Shown: positions 50,701 through 60,709 of the stretch, piece by piece | How the letters are laid out: each line of letters opens with the position of its first letter | Numbering within the stretch: the first letter of the stretch is position 1 | NCBI GenBank assembly: GCA_008360975.2 | Contig: CM039195.1 | Location: forward strand, 15,925,010 to 15,989,009 | Origin: Lichenostomus cassidix | Lineage: Eukaryota > Chordata > Aves > Passeriformes > Meliphagidae | Length of the DNA stretch: 64,000 nucleotides | Reading direction: 5' to 3' | Program-made: the position numbers and the translations under genes | The notes under the pieces: model-generated | Told to the model about the DNA's origin: nothing | The model's database searches: none | Seen by the model: only the letters and a program-made list of their open reading frames with translations

Positions 50701-53700
50701 TTATGGTGAGTTCCATTGGGGCAGGTCAAGTTCTGTACAAGTCACAGAGCCTTTGTGAGGTGCTAATACAGACAAAAACTCACGTATGCCTTTAAAAATT
50801 AAGTTGTTCCCTACTAGATTTCTATTTCTTCTGCTCAGTTCCCACTTCCATGACCAGACAGCCATTAGGGGACTTGTGTCTTCTCCCAGAAAGCCAGCCC
50901 TTGTCAACTGGGAAATGACTGGCCACTGGCACTTCATGACTTCCCTTTCAGTTCCTGTGGCAGTAGCAGCAGGACCTCAATGCTTTTATACACATTTCAG
51001 TCCAAAAGAAAAGCCAGGAGACTTTTGGACTGCACATTTCAGTCCAAAAGAAAAGCCAGGAGATCAGCTTTATCTGATCCCTTAGTTTCTTGGCTAGAGT
51101 TCACCCTGATCTGACTCCTCGTTCCATAGTATGAAATCTTAAGCAGCATGTAAATATGAAAATTAGGTTGTATTAATTCACAGTTCTAGAGTATTTGCTG
51201 AAGAGTAAGAAACTGGTAGACCTGGCATGATTTAATAACATTGGTTTTGCTACTGAAAAGGAACATCTCAACATCATATACTCAGGGAACCCCCCCAGGA
51301 TCTTCCTGATCCTGAAAATCCATCTGCATCAGAAGATGAGTGCTGCGTCTTCACACCAGCAGGCACAAGCTTAACACCTTGAATAAGCACAAGAGAAATA
51401 TTATTTTAATCACATGATTTTTATATGGCCATCATATTCACAACCCCTCAGTTCTGCTGCAGCAGAAATATCTGAGGGTGCAGGGAAGCAGTTCTCTAGA
51501 ATGAAGTGTTTCACTGAAAGCCCTTGTCTCAGCTGCTCCACCATGGTACCACTGGTATGAGACAGGAAGAAGCTAAATTCACTAAAAACACATCGAAAGT
51601 GTCAACAGATAAAAACTCTGTTTGCATAGAACAAGTAACAGAAAAACATGGCTTAGTTTCACTCCCCTACAAATTTACCTAGGTTACAAAACCTGACATA
51701 GCCTTTTCTGTATTCTGTAAATAAATAACTGACTCTTCCCCCACAAATCTACAGCAGTTGTGGAGGATTGAGGAATAAATACTGACCTATTTTTTTGAGA
51801 AGTAGGGGGGTAGGACACCCTCGTGTTTGCAATAACAAACTGCACCCAATTTAGCCTGGACTTCACTGTCTGAATGTTAGGGATTGACTGCATTCAAATT
51901 AAAAAAAAAAAAATTACTTGCAGGCTCTAGTTATTCTTCCCCGGCTACTGAGGCACACGGAACAGGACAGTGACTCTTCACCTGCACACACTGACGTGCC
52001 AGCAGATGGCACATGTGAGGCAAAGCCTCTCAAGAGACATAGAACTAATGCAGACAGGAAAATGAGTCAAGTAAGAATTTGTCAGGTGTTCAGAAATTAA
52101 GCTTTGGCACTCTGACATCTCTGAAGAAATCCCAGCAATCTGCTGGGATGTTAGTCTGAACCCTGAACAATAGCATTTTCCAGCATTTGAGACTGTGACT
52201 AGTTTTTACAAGACAGAATCCTCCTCTGACCCCCCTGCACAGCTCTGTCTTTGGGCCAGCAAACACGTGAAGTGATGCCTGCAGTGCCAGGTGTCATAGT
52301 TTGACCCTGGCCAAATGCCAGGCACCTATGACATCTGCTCTGTCCACTCTCCCCTGACACAGTTGGGCAGAGGAGAGGGAAAATAAAGTTAACACACACA
52401 CACAAAGGGCTCACGAGTTGAGATAAGGAATCAGGAAAAGATGCACTGAGGGGAAAACAGGCTGAAACTTAAAGTTGCAAAGTGATTTATTGCTAACACA
52501 GAGTCAGAGGAGGATAAATGAGAAGTAAAATAAAGCCCTCAAAGACACTGTTTCTCCACTCACCCCCCTCCCTCCTTCCCACCAGCAGCACAGGGGGCCA
52601 GGGTATGGGGGTTGGGTCAGTCCATCACTGAGATCTTCTTCCACTGCTCAGGGAGTGGAGTCGTCCTCTACGTTGCCATGGGGTCCCTCCCACGGGAGAC
52701 AGTTCTCTGTGAATTTCTTTGGAATGGGTCCAAATCTCACGAGCAGCAGCCTGCCCAAATCTGCTGCAATGTGAGCCTCCTCCCATGGGCAGACAGTCCT
52801 CCCAAAACTGCTGTGGTGTGGGCCCCTTGTCCACAGGGTGCAGACCTCTGAGGCCATGCTGTTCCATCTTGGGAGCAAGGCCTCTCTCTCCACTGGATCG
52901 CAGCTTCCTCCAGGCATCCACCTGCTCTGGCGTGGGCACCTCCCCACGGGCTGTAGGTGAATCTCTGCATCCCCTGTGGACCCCATGGGCTGCAGGGAGA
53001 CAACCATGGTCCTCACCAAGGCCAGCAGAGGACTGTCAGCTTCAGAGCCTGGAGCACCTCCTCCCCCACCTTCTCCACTGACCTTGGTATCTCTATGTTG
53101 TTTTCCCTCACATATTCTCACCTCTTCTTCCTCCTCCTCCTCCGTCTAAAAAGAAGTGCGTGCTCACATTGTTTTGATTTCTTCTTAAATATGTTATCAC
53201 AGAGGCGTAACCAACATCTCTAATTGGCTCAGACTTGGCCAGCAGCATGTCCATCATCTTCAGAGCCATCACAGATTGGCTCTGCTGCACACGGTGAAAA
53301 CTTCCAGAACCTTCACACAGAACACACCAGAGCCATCGTTGTGGGCCCCCCCCACCCCCCACCAAAAACTGGACCAAGCAAAACCAACACCCCACAAGAT
53401 TTGGATCTAGAGACTGAGAAAAACCTTCCTTGTGCCCAACCTCCAACTGTGCTGTCTCCTAGCCCAGGGCAGGTACTGATGGTCAGTGCTATGGCTCTCC
53501 GACGTGCAGTGGTGTGAAGTCCTGACTGGCGGGGTTGGGGAGCAGAGAACCATCAAGCACGGGCAGGCACTTCATTCCCAGTTATCTCGGCAGCAGAGAA
53601 AGCTCAAACCCCTCATAGCTTGCCCTGGCTTGTACATCTCCACAGTGCACATGCCAGTAATAACCGCTCACTCCCAGCATCTGGGAGGTAAGACCCTAGA

Positions 53701-53944
53701 TCGTGACTCCGACAGCGACACCACAGGAAGAGGTTTGGAAACTCCACTGGCGACCAACGCCTCTATTCTGCTGGTTCAGCCCCTTTTTGCATGACCTGGA
53801 TGGAGGCCCAGCACATACCTCCAGCACCGACCTCCAGCACTCACACCCTGGAATTGCTGCTGCAGTTCCAACAGGACGCTGGGGATGTCAAAGCAGAAGC
53901 AGGAGCCGAAGGTGAGAAGGCAGTTGAAGAGCAGCATGGCGAAC
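44585..53944 (-). CDS. MFSD1-like major facilitator transporter gene, possibly decaying
   Basis: The minus-strand exons, in order of transcription, are A 53845-53944, B 50608-50672, C 50461-50516, (TM3-TM5 not cleanly found), F 48946-49042, G 47932-48029, H 46343-46454, I 45580-45714, J 44897-45036 and K 44585-44723. Translations match the MFSD1 family in order: TM1 CLLTFGSCFCFDIPSVLLEL, YNLLYAIYVWT, TM2 plus motif-A-like VEFLIDKVGN, TM6 VLGFVLALTVTVLDK, TM7 PLHYWLLVLTIMFF-VFPFV, TM8 GYNQQAAAYIAGAVY, TM9-10, TM11 SMWPSIPLVVPQ and TM12. MFSD1 itself is a lysosomal dipeptide transporter working with GLMP; the substrate of this relative is unknown. Oddities are an in-frame TAG at 44696-44698 before TM12, non-matching phases between F and G, and the gap between C and F. 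Junctions A-B, B-C, G-H, H-I, I-J and J-K are phase-consistent. It is a 12-TM paralogue that is either a recent pseudogene or incompletely resolved here. Confidence 0.72.
44897..45036 (-). CDS. MFSD1-like exon J (TM11)
   Basis: The acceptor is CTCTCCCAAG and the donor is TCCAG|GTGAGA. 140 bp. It encodes ASMWPSIPLVVPQATSGTAM, then WLATSVQMVGVGLSSLIIGY and IPGTKS. The S-[ML]-W-P-x-[IV]-x-[FL]-VVP motif is diagnostic for MFSD1 relatives. Confidence 0.87.
45580..45714 (-). CDS. MFSD1-like exon I (TM9-TM10)
   Basis: The acceptor is CCTTTCACCAG and the donor is GCT|GTGAGT. 135 bp, phase 0/0. It encodes DYIVLRGVFAVGCAMLTLPV, FTLLAFPSVP and LLVSTIWLGITYSAA, two hydrophobic helices with the D-x-[IV]-G/R-type loop first. 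Confidence 0.85.
46343..46454 (-). CDS. MFSD1-like exon H (TM8)
   Basis: The acceptor is TTATTTTTAG and the donor is ATT|GTGAGT. It encodes KFIQDKYSGYNQQAAAYIAG then AVYDSFLILSAAVCILI. The QAA-x-x-I-x-x-x-VY pattern is a family hallmark. Phase 2 in and 0 out. Confidence 0.85.
46455..47931. other. MFSD1-like intron G-H
   Basis: Nothing recognised: no repeat family, no exon-like pattern. The 62-82-residue frames on plus are not supported. Confidence 0.4.
47932..48029 (-). CDS. MFSD1-like exon G (start of second half, TM7)
   Basis: The acceptor is TTTGCATCAG and the donor is CCAG|GTAATG. It encodes IQDIQHLPLHYWLLVLTIMF then FNNRVFPFVADT. The order D-[IV]-x-x-[LF]-P-L-x-[YF]-W-L and VFPF matches MFSD1. 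98 bp, phase 0 in and 2 out. Confidence 0.83.
48538..48592 (+). repeat. Short tandem duplication, period 32 bp
   Basis: The 23-base text beginning CAGATAAGCTGTTTGC and ending TATCATG occurs at 48538 and at 48570. Confidence 0.9.
48946..49042 (-). CDS. MFSD1-like exon F (TM6)
   Basis: An acceptor in TTTTCCTGAG and a donor ATCCA|GTAAGA. It encodes SLLCVLGFVLALTVTVLDKV then GMKQLSLDGVI. The acceptor position is chosen from two neighbouring AGs. The outgoing phase 2 does not fit the incoming phase 0 of exon G. Confidence 0.65.
49315..49640 (-). pseudogene. Candidate frame-broken TM4-TM5 exon of the MFSD1-like gene
   Basis: After an acceptor CATCTCAG (about 49625) one minus frame reads KLFWLFGKQNGYRIPPEKNV. 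A second frame of the same DNA reads CFGVCSITKLTTLELSVLTG, which resembles the family's FG-x-x-x-x-x-[RK]-L-x-[ST]-x-L helix. If both are remnants, a frameshift separates them. Similarity is weak, and this could be chance. Confidence 0.3.
50317..50371 (+). repeat. Short tandem duplication, period 28 bp
   Basis: CTCCACCCCCCTGTG followed by ATGTTACTACA occurs at 50317 (with one extra G) and again at 50345. Confidence 0.88.
50461..50516 (-). CDS. MFSD1-like exon C (TM2, motif A)
   Basis: A 56-bp exon with acceptor TTTTCTCCTAG and donor GCT|GTAAGT. It encodes NAVVVILVEFLIDKVGNC, the second helix and the G/E-F-L-I-D-K-x-G loop typical of major facilitators. Phase 2 in, 1 out; the join to exon B restores WTNAVVV. 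Confidence 0.85.
50608..50672 (-). CDS. MFSD1-like exon B
   Basis: A 65-bp exon that starts after ACACTGGAG and has the donor GGAC|GTAAAT. It encodes CVEGLGMTPAQYNLLYAIYV then W, matching the family's loop before TM2 (MLLY-x-Y-W). Phase 0 in and 2 out. Confidence 0.75.
50991..51063 (+). repeat. Tandem duplication, period 42 bp, enclosing a perfect 11-bp inverted repeat
   Basis: CACATTTCAGTCCAAAAGAA plus AAGCCAGGAGA occurs at 50991 and 51033. CAGTCCAAAAG (50998-51008) and CTTTTGGACTG (51022-51032) form a perfect stem with a 13-base loop. Confidence 0.9.
52292..53396 (+). repeat. Long ERVL-type LTR (about 1.1 kb)
   Basis: It begins TGTCATAGTTTGACCCTGG and contains CTCACGAGTTGAGATAAGGA, then a repetitive GC-rich middle with recurring GGGTCC/CCTCCCATGGGCAGAC-type words. 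It ends near CAAAACCAACACCCCACA. The start and the GTTGAGATAAG word are typical of avian ERVL LTRs. No internal viral sequence is seen and no target duplication was found. The several overlapping open frames at 52612-53446 are repeat-derived. It lies in the intron between exons A and B of the MFSD1-like gene, with its right edge about 450 bp downstream (in transcription) of exon A. Confidence 0.7.
53845..53944 (-). CDS. MFSD1-like exon A (TM1)
   Basis: The acceptor on minus is CTTCTTACAG and the donor is GGT|GTGAGT. It encodes FAMLLFNCLLTFGSCFCFDI then PSVLLELQQQFQG, the family's first helix followed by the F-C-[YF]-D-x-P signature. Phase 2 in and 0 out. The preceding exon would contribute two bases, and a candidate is the frame ending HGGEGA(R) at about 54080. 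Confidence 0.82.
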
Positions 53945-54290
53945 CTGTAAGAAGCTGAGGCAGAGCGGACCCCTCTACACCTTCCCGTCACGGCCCTCCC
54001 GCGGGTCCCACTAAGCCCCAGCTGGGCCCTGGGTGCGGGGTCCCCGGCCCGACCTACAGCCTCCCGTCACCCTCCATGCTCACCTGGCTCCCTCACCACC
54101 ATGGCTGATGCGCAGCCCCCGCCCCGAGCCCGGCCCGCCCACTAAGGGAAGCCTGGGGCCAGGCCTCCCCCAGGGCTGAGCCGTGGTAGGAAGGGGCCGG
54201 GGGATGCTGACAGGAAAGGAGCCGAAAAGGCCAGATAAATTGGAGGCTCTTACTCGGTTTCTGGTTTTGTTGGTTGTTGCTGCCATTGTT
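53945..54290 (-). promoter_or_regulatory. CpG-rich start region of the MFSD1-like gene
   Basis: GC-rich, CpG-bearing sequence directly upstream (on minus) of exon A, grading into AT-rich sequence at 54.29 kb. It holds a GCCATGG context at about 54102 and a donor-like CCAG|GTGAGC near 54086. A frame ending HGGEGA + AG there would join exon A in phase 2, so the first exon probably lies here. The start codon cannot be fixed. Confidence 0.45.
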
Positions 54291-57200
54291 GTTGTCTGTT
54301 TGCCTTGTTATACATATTAGTAAAGAGCTGTTATTCCTTTTTCACATATCTTTGCTTGAGAGCCCCATAATTTCAAAGTTATAATAATTCAGAGGAAAGG
54401 GGGTCATATTTCTCCATTCCAAGGGAGGTTCTCGCTTTTCTTGGCCGACACATGTCTTTCAAACCGAGACATCTCCCATTTTAGCACTAGCTCCTAAGTG
54501 ACCTGGAGTATAGACTGGGAGTGAGTTTGCTTTGTGAGCCCTTAGTGACAGTGAGGATATAGGACTAGTGATGGAGAGGTCAGATATTCATGAGGGATTC
54601 GTTATGGTGGCCTGAATGTCTTTACAGATTCAGGCTACCCTGTGTCTAGAAGAATCTCTAGGCTGTCTTTAGTGAGGAAAGGGAGGGGCATAAAAATATT
54701 TCAGGTGTTTCATCCATTAATTTTCTGACCATGGCCAGGCTTAATACTTCCTTCTGAGCCTACACGTCAGCAACTCTGGTGCCTGTGCTGTTGTGAGAGC
54801 TTCCTAAGAGAGAATCAAATCTAATAGACATGACTGATTAAAAAACTTCGATCCAGAAATCATTTGGGAGCACTGAACCTGAAGAGTGTTGCTATTTCCA
54901 TCCTGTATCTAGAAACAAGTCCTTATGGAGAAGATGAGGTGTGGGCTTTTACACTGGAAATAGAGAAGGGAGAGCAAAAAAAACTGAAGAAGCAGCAGTA
55001 TGTCAGAAACCTCATCTACTAACAGAAATTATGGGACAAGAACCAGACCAAGTCAGACAGAGGAGGAGCGCTCTTCTTCCATTATTGCTTCGAGGAAGAG
55101 GATTAATATTTGATAAGAAAAATCAGTTAGCTGACAAGTTAAGACGGACATTCTGAACACAATCTATGGAAACCATCCTTGAAGAAACCCTTTAATGCAG
55201 AGGATCCATGATGGCTTGTAAATCCTGGAGCATGTTTATCAGAAGTTGGTTTACTCAAGGTTTGCCTTGGATTCTACCTTGTAAGGATATCTATGAGTTT
55301 AGTATTGTCTCCTGGCTATTAGGCCTCTTATATTCTGTCAAATCCCACTCATCTTAATAATTAACTTGAATTTGTAGATGCCCAGTCATTCTGATTTTCA
55401 TTTGAACTATTACCTGGTTTCTTCATGTGGGCATCCATAAATGTATCATCATAACATTTTGCCTTGACTGTAAATTTATTGCAAAGCTGTAGCACTTTTG
55501 TTATTTCCCAGAGCTCTTGGAAGTCCTGGTTTTAGTCTTCTCATAAGAACCTATGCAGATGTTTATAATTTTAATGTAAGTTTTATAGAATGCCCACTGA
55601 AACTAGTATCAAGTCCTCCTGCCCTTGACCTTCTCATGCCAGCTTTTCCTGATTTAATAGCTTCAGTTTGTTATCTGAAAACACGCAAACTCTCCTGGTA
55701 TATGCTTCCTCTTGTTTTCTGGATTTTCTATCACCAAGCTCTCAGTCCCAGGGACTCCTCAAGTGTTGTGAACAGTCATTTGAGTTTAACACTTAACTTA
55801 TTCAAGCATATGTCATTATTTGCATTCTGTTCTCAAGTGTTTGCTTTATGTGGGAGAAAACAGTGAGATTTGGTTTGTGACACATTGTATTAAATCTTTT
55901 TGAAAAGAAAAATTCTCTTCAGTCATGATTAGTCAGGTTAAAGTTGTAGTAAGGATAATGTTTTCAGGCAGGAGAGGGATTTTATTTTGTCAGGTGTTAT
56001 ACTTAATTTTGCAATAAAATGTGTATTTCCTCTGAAAACCAAGGCACCAGGAGCATTTTTATGTTGTAATTTAACATACTTTGCTATCTCCTTCTAATGG
56101 CTATGTGTTACTCTCACTGATCAGTCCATGTCTCCTCTCAGGCTCGCTGGGTCTCCAGCAGATGTTCTGCTGCCAGACCTCTCTTTGCTGCTGCTGCTGT
56201 CAGAGGCTTCTCTGTGATACGTGCTGCTCGCATCAGCTGGAAGGGAGGAAAATCCCAAAGTATGGAATGAATAGCAGGAAGGAGAAGGGTTCACAGTGGC
56301 AGGAAATCCCATGCTGGTGTGTGTTTGCTCACGTCAATGTCTGAGGAATGTGCTGTTCTTTTTGTCCTGCTGCTGTGAGAGCTCTCTTTCATATAATTAA
56401 TAAATCCCCTTCCCTGGCATTGCTGCTCTGTTTGCTGTAGCTCATCCCAGCTAGCTTAGAGACCATCCCTCCCACAGGTTCAGCACAGACATAAACTCAC
56501 TATGGATTTACTATGGCACCAAGTTAAGGAGTCCTGTTGGTTAATTATATTCTTTGTTCTTGTCACAGAGGAAGAGGCTTTATTAGAGGATTTTTACTGA
56601 GCTTCTAATAAAGACAACTTAACTCTTTGGTACTTGTCCTGCACCTTTACTGCTGTACCTGAGCATCTGTCTGTCACCTAAAGTTTGTTCTGCATCTTCT
56701 AGATGCAGCTTAGGTTTCTGGCGTCTCTGCTAGAGTCTGTCTCCTTTATACATTGCTTTATACGAAGCCATGGAAATAAATAGGAGAGTTGCTCCAAATC
56801 TTTGAGGCAATAAGGTGTATGCAGCTGCACCTTCCTGCCTGAAGAGGTTGTCCCCAGCCAGGCCTGTCTGCACCTGCAGCTTGTCAGCTGAGAGTACAGC
56901 AGGGAAAGTGGGGCTGGGGTTGGAGTCCAGGATGGGAAGAAAACAGCATGCTAGTACTGAATACATGCACAAAAGTGACGCTGGCTATCTCCCATCCTAC
57001 TCTGTTCATCTTTCTGTCTCTCACTGGATGGAAAGCTATTGGGTGCTGAAGGGCTACTATAAAACATTTAACAGCAGCCAGCATTTCTGAGATAATCATG
57101 AGCCTCTGCATATTTTACTACACTTCTGCTCTTTCTTAGTTTAACATGAGATACCTGTCCTGGCAGAGGCCATGGTTTTTGTATAATATAGCTTGCTTTT

Positions 57201-58239
57201 TCTGTCCCCTCTATACTTTATAGGGCAGGGAGTAAAATGTCCAAGATCAGCAGGCTAGAACATCTTGGGCTCATCCAGGAGATCTTTTTTACCTTCAGTT
57301 CAAGGTCTACTCATCTATTTAATGTGCATGAAAAAACTAAAAATGTCCACATGCAAGTTAGTAGAAAGAAACCAACCCAGAACTTACACTTTGCATGCAC
57401 TTGTGGTGTCCATATCCACTGTGAATGTTCATTTACCCTGAAAAGCACACTTTGATATCAATAACACAGCAAGGAGAAGTTGTAGAATACAGAGCTGGAA
57501 GACAGGACCCTTATCCTACACTTCCTCAGTGTGGATCCCACTGCACTCAGGGTTTGGCAATCAACACAATGCCATCAGAAGGGAGTGCTGCACCACTTGC
57601 CCATCATTTCCTGAGACATGACAAAGCTCTCAGGGGACCTTCAGCTGTGAGTGCTGGTGACAAGGTAAGTAGTGCACAAGTCCAGCAGCGTATTGCGACA
57701 GATCAAAAGAGCACAATAACTGGCTATGTGCTAATTTGGGGAACTGTGGCAAAAAAAGATTTGCTTTGGGCAAAGATGCTATTTTTAACACTGTCCAGAA
57801 AATGCTACTGAAGTGAACTAAAGAGAGGCAGAGGAGAAAATAACTTTTCAGTTGCTAAACCACCTCAGCACAGCAATGAGCAGGGCACTTCAACCTTCAT
57901 CAAATCAGCTGATTGAAAAAAAAGTTACAGCAAATTTTATTGATCTGTGTTTTGATCAGAAGATTGTAAAAAATATAACTATCTGAAGGACTTTAAAGAC
58001 AGAATCATGGTGCTTATAGTGAATTCACCTCTGCTTTCTTACGTTCTTTAAAGAACTTAAATAAACTAGAGTGTGAAGAAAGAGTAGGAGTTGCCTTCAG
58101 AGATGCAGAAATCCATGTTTGTGAATCTCAGGGGTTTCACCCAGAATGAAAGTTGCTTTCACCAATGTTTTATGAATACTAAACAGAACCTCTCCTGAGC
58201 CTTGCCTACAAGGCCAGGGAAGGCCCCTTCCCCTTCTGC

Positions 58240-58300
58240 TTTCCCTTTCCCTTTCCCTTCTATTTTCCCTCCCCTCCCCTTCCCTCCCCTTCCCTCCCCT
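58240..58300 (+). repeat. Polypyrimidine simple repeat
   Basis: CTTTCC and CTCCCC units (TTTCCCTTTCCCTTTCCC then CCCTCCCCTTCCCTCCCC). Low complexity; the arginine/glutamate-rich minus frame across it is an artefact. Confidence 0.9.
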
Positions 58301-58885
58301 CGACTGAGAATATAACAATTTGAATCCTAGATAAACTCCTACCCTAGATGCAATAAAACCCCAAGAGGGATAGAATAAGTAAATATTTTGCTTGCCAGCT
58401 TTTGTTTGGGAGTGGTATTTTGACTCTCTCTTTGCCTGCCTTGCTTCTCTCTCTTTTCACCTGTACATTTTTATTCATAACATTTTAAATGCAATCATGC
58501 ATTTGATAAAGCATGAACTCATGTTTGTTACCATCCTATGTTTGTTGTGAATGACAGTACAACTCTTGGGCTATACAAGACAGAGTCAATCAAGGCCCAA
58601 CATGCCTGACTTGTTGGGTTTTAAATTTTTGAGCAGGAGTTTTTTCATTCACATTTGTTTCTTGTATCTATGCACTCAGTACCTCTGATGCACTTGGCTG
58701 GGCCTGCTCCGTGTGGAAACATTTGTAGATCTGGCTGTTACATTCAGGTGCCTCATCATCCATCCCATTACGAATTACACCTCAGCCTCAATTATTGTAG
58801 GACCCTTCCACGTGAACTACACCTATTTCATTCACTACTATTCTATTCCATTCCATTCTGGTGCATTCTATTCCTTCTCTCTCAA

Positions 58886-58888
<3 letters not shown>

Positions 58889-58915
<27 letters not shown>
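58889..58915 (+). repeat. T27 homopolymer
   Basis: An uninterrupted run of 27 T preceded by degenerate ATTCC/ATTCT units (58835-58885). No processed-gene copy is recognisable to its right. Confidence 0.9.
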
Positions 58916-58916
<1 letters not shown>

Positions 58917-59569
58917 GAGATAAATAGGTTTATGCTGTGAAAGCAGCTGTCTAAAAGCTGCTATGCTATGAATCTCTAGTCTATGAGCTATAATGATGTA
59001 ACATAGAAGAAAACAGTCCTAAAACTTAAAACTCTTAATTACCAGTGAGATGTGATATTCCCATTGCAATTAGGCTTTCTGGGTAGGGTTAAAGTTCTTT
59101 CGCTGTGTGCAATATTTAAGGTCAATTCTAGTCACAACTTTGGAATTGCATTTTTCTTCAGAGCTCTAGGCCAAATGAAGATGTGGGGAACATTTTCCCA
59201 AATCAATCCTTTATTTCTCTCTCTTGCCAGGCTGGACTCAGTACAGAAAAGAATGATTCCTGCTGTCTTCTTCCAACTCTACAGCCCAAACTCAGTTGAG
59301 CCCAGGGTGTGGGAGACTCTGCCTTCTGTGACATCTGCTGAGGGTGCTGGAGGCTGCCGAGGGTATTGGAGCTGGCTGCCCATGATTTGATGCGTGCTGC
59401 TGCTTTGGGCCATCTACTGATGAAATTCGGTGGTTGTGCTGGATTTTCTTTTAAGACTTGAGATATCCAGTCTGGCGCTCTGGCTATCTGTCAGTTCATC
59501 CCTGACTGAACAGGTCCTTGTCTGCTTTCTCTGTAGTAACTATAGCTGCCTGATCTTGGAAATACAATT

Positions 59570-60036
59570 AACGCGGCTGTGCCGGGTCTCTAACGCGGCT
59601 CCGGGAGCCGGTGTGTATCCGAGATACGGCGAGACCCAGGCATGCGCTGGCTCGTGCTCGGTGTCCCTGCGCGTGACGCCGCAGCGCGGGGCCGCGGCGC
59701 GCCAATCGCATCTTGCGTGGAGCCCCAGTGCGCGGCTGACGCCGCAGCGCCGCCCTTTGTCTGCCGCGGGCCTCGGGGGACGGGACCGGCCGCGGGCGGG
59801 CTCGCTGCGGGCGCGGTGTGCTGCGCGGGCGGCTCGGCGGCACCGCTGCCCCTCGTGTCCCCGGCGCAAGAAACACTGCTAGCCTCTTCTAAGCACGGGT
59901 ATCCCGCGCTGCCTATCCATCAGCTCTGGGCGGTGCCGTCCGTGACGCGACTGGCGGGGCGGGGCGGGGCAGCGCCCGGTGGTGGCGGCGGCGTTAGCGG
60001 GGCACGGAGCGGGGCCGAGGGCTGTCGGCCGGCAGG
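59570..60036 (+). promoter_or_regulatory. MAPK8IP3: MAPK8IP3 CpG-island promoter and 5'UTR
   Basis: Very CpG-dense sequence begins abruptly near 59570 and continues past exon 1 to about 60.8 kb. A GGGGC tandem (59954-59970, GCGGGGCGGGGCGGGGC) is a cluster of SP1-type sites about 70 bp before the start codon. A CCAAT box (GCCAATCGC) lies near 59701. No TATA box was seen. Confidence 0.7.
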
Positions 60037-60354
60037 ATGCTGGAGATCCAGCTGGACGATGGCGGCGTGGGGGGGTACCCGAGCGATGATTACTGCTCGG
60101 GATCGGTGATGTCGGAGCGGGTCTCGGGCCTCGCCAACAGCATCTACCGCGAGTTCGAGAGGCTGATCCACTGCTACGACGAGGAGGTGGTGAAGGAGCT
60201 GATGCCGCTGGTGGTGACGGTGCTGGAGAATCTGGACTCGGTGCTTACCGACAACCAGGAGCACGAGGTGGAGCTGGAGCTGCTGCGGGAAGACAACGAG
60301 CAGCTGCTCACGCAGTACGAGCGGGAGAAGGCGCTGCGCAAGCAGGCCGAGGAG
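60037..60354 (+). CDS. MAPK8IP3: MAPK8IP3 (JIP3) first coding exon, N-terminal 106 residues
   Basis: JIP3 is the JNK-pathway scaffold that links kinesin-1 and dynein to endosomal and lysosomal cargo in axons. ATG at 60037 (GGCAGGATGC); the donor is GAGGAG|GTAAGC, phase 0. Residues 1-20 are variable and acidic ([20 protein letters not shown]). After them come the RILP-homology-1 region ([40 protein letters not shown]) and the start of the leucine-zipper coiled coil ([32 protein letters not shown]). The family protein exceeds 1300 residues, so only the N-terminus is here. No second exon (expected to start KFIEFED) is seen before 64000, so intron 1 exceeds 3.6 kb. Confidence 0.97.
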
Positions 60355-60709
60355 GTAAGCGCCGCCGCCCCGCGACCATCTTGGCCGCGGTGGGTAGGGA
60401 CCCCAGTGCAGGGGAGCGCGAGGGCCGAGCGGGTGGCGGGGGCGGCGCGGGGCTGCGGTGGGACCGCCTCCCAGAGGCCTTCGCTCCGTCGCCCCGATCA
60501 CCGCCACTGGCGGGTCCCTGCTACCCGCGCCCCCATGGTGGACCCAGCTTGAGGGGAGGCGGGGGCGCGGTGGGAGCCGCGGGGCAGCGGCAGCCGGTAC
60601 CTTCTAGAAGCGGAGCGCGGGGGCGGGTCCGGGCCTGCCGAGGCGCATCCCCTTGCCGTGGGGACGCGGGGTTCCCGCCCCCGGGACTCCTCCGGCCCAG
60701 GCACGGGCC

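Larger units (their letters stand above)
54291..59560. other. Divergent intergenic region, no gene recognised
   Basis: About 5 kb between the MFSD1-like 5' end and the MAPK8IP3 promoter. It holds pyrimidine-rich simple sequence (58240-58300), degenerate ATTCC units and a T27 run (58889-58915). The open frames at 54941, 55498, 56081, 57425 and elsewhere have no family features. Confidence 0.45.

Noticed and set aside
52612..53517. Several overlapping open frames on both strands (up to 157 residues)
   Set aside because: All fall in the ERVL LTR, whose GC-rich repetitive words keep many frames open. No viral protein is encoded.
54080..54286. A 68-residue minus frame as a complete small gene
   Set aside because: It may in part be the first exon of the MFSD1-like gene (its end joins exon A in phase), but its own start is not supported and the text is Pro/Gly-rich CpG-island sequence.
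58097..58318. An Arg/Glu-rich minus frame
   Set aside because: It is produced by the polypyrimidine simple repeat at 58240-58300.
58889..58915. T27 as the poly(A) tail of a minus-strand processed pseudogene
   Set aside because: No gene-like sequence or poly(A) signal was recognised to its right, and no target duplication was seen.
59430..59882. A 150-residue plus frame upstream of MAPK8IP3
   Set aside because: It runs from AT-rich sequence into the CpG island and becomes Arg/Ala-rich. There is no splice logic or recognisable domain.
59920..60507. A 195-residue open frame on the minus strand across MAPK8IP3 exon 1
   Set aside because: It is the antisense shadow of a CpG-rich exon: low-complexity Pro/Arg/His-Leu text, no family features. 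The plus-strand exon is unambiguous.
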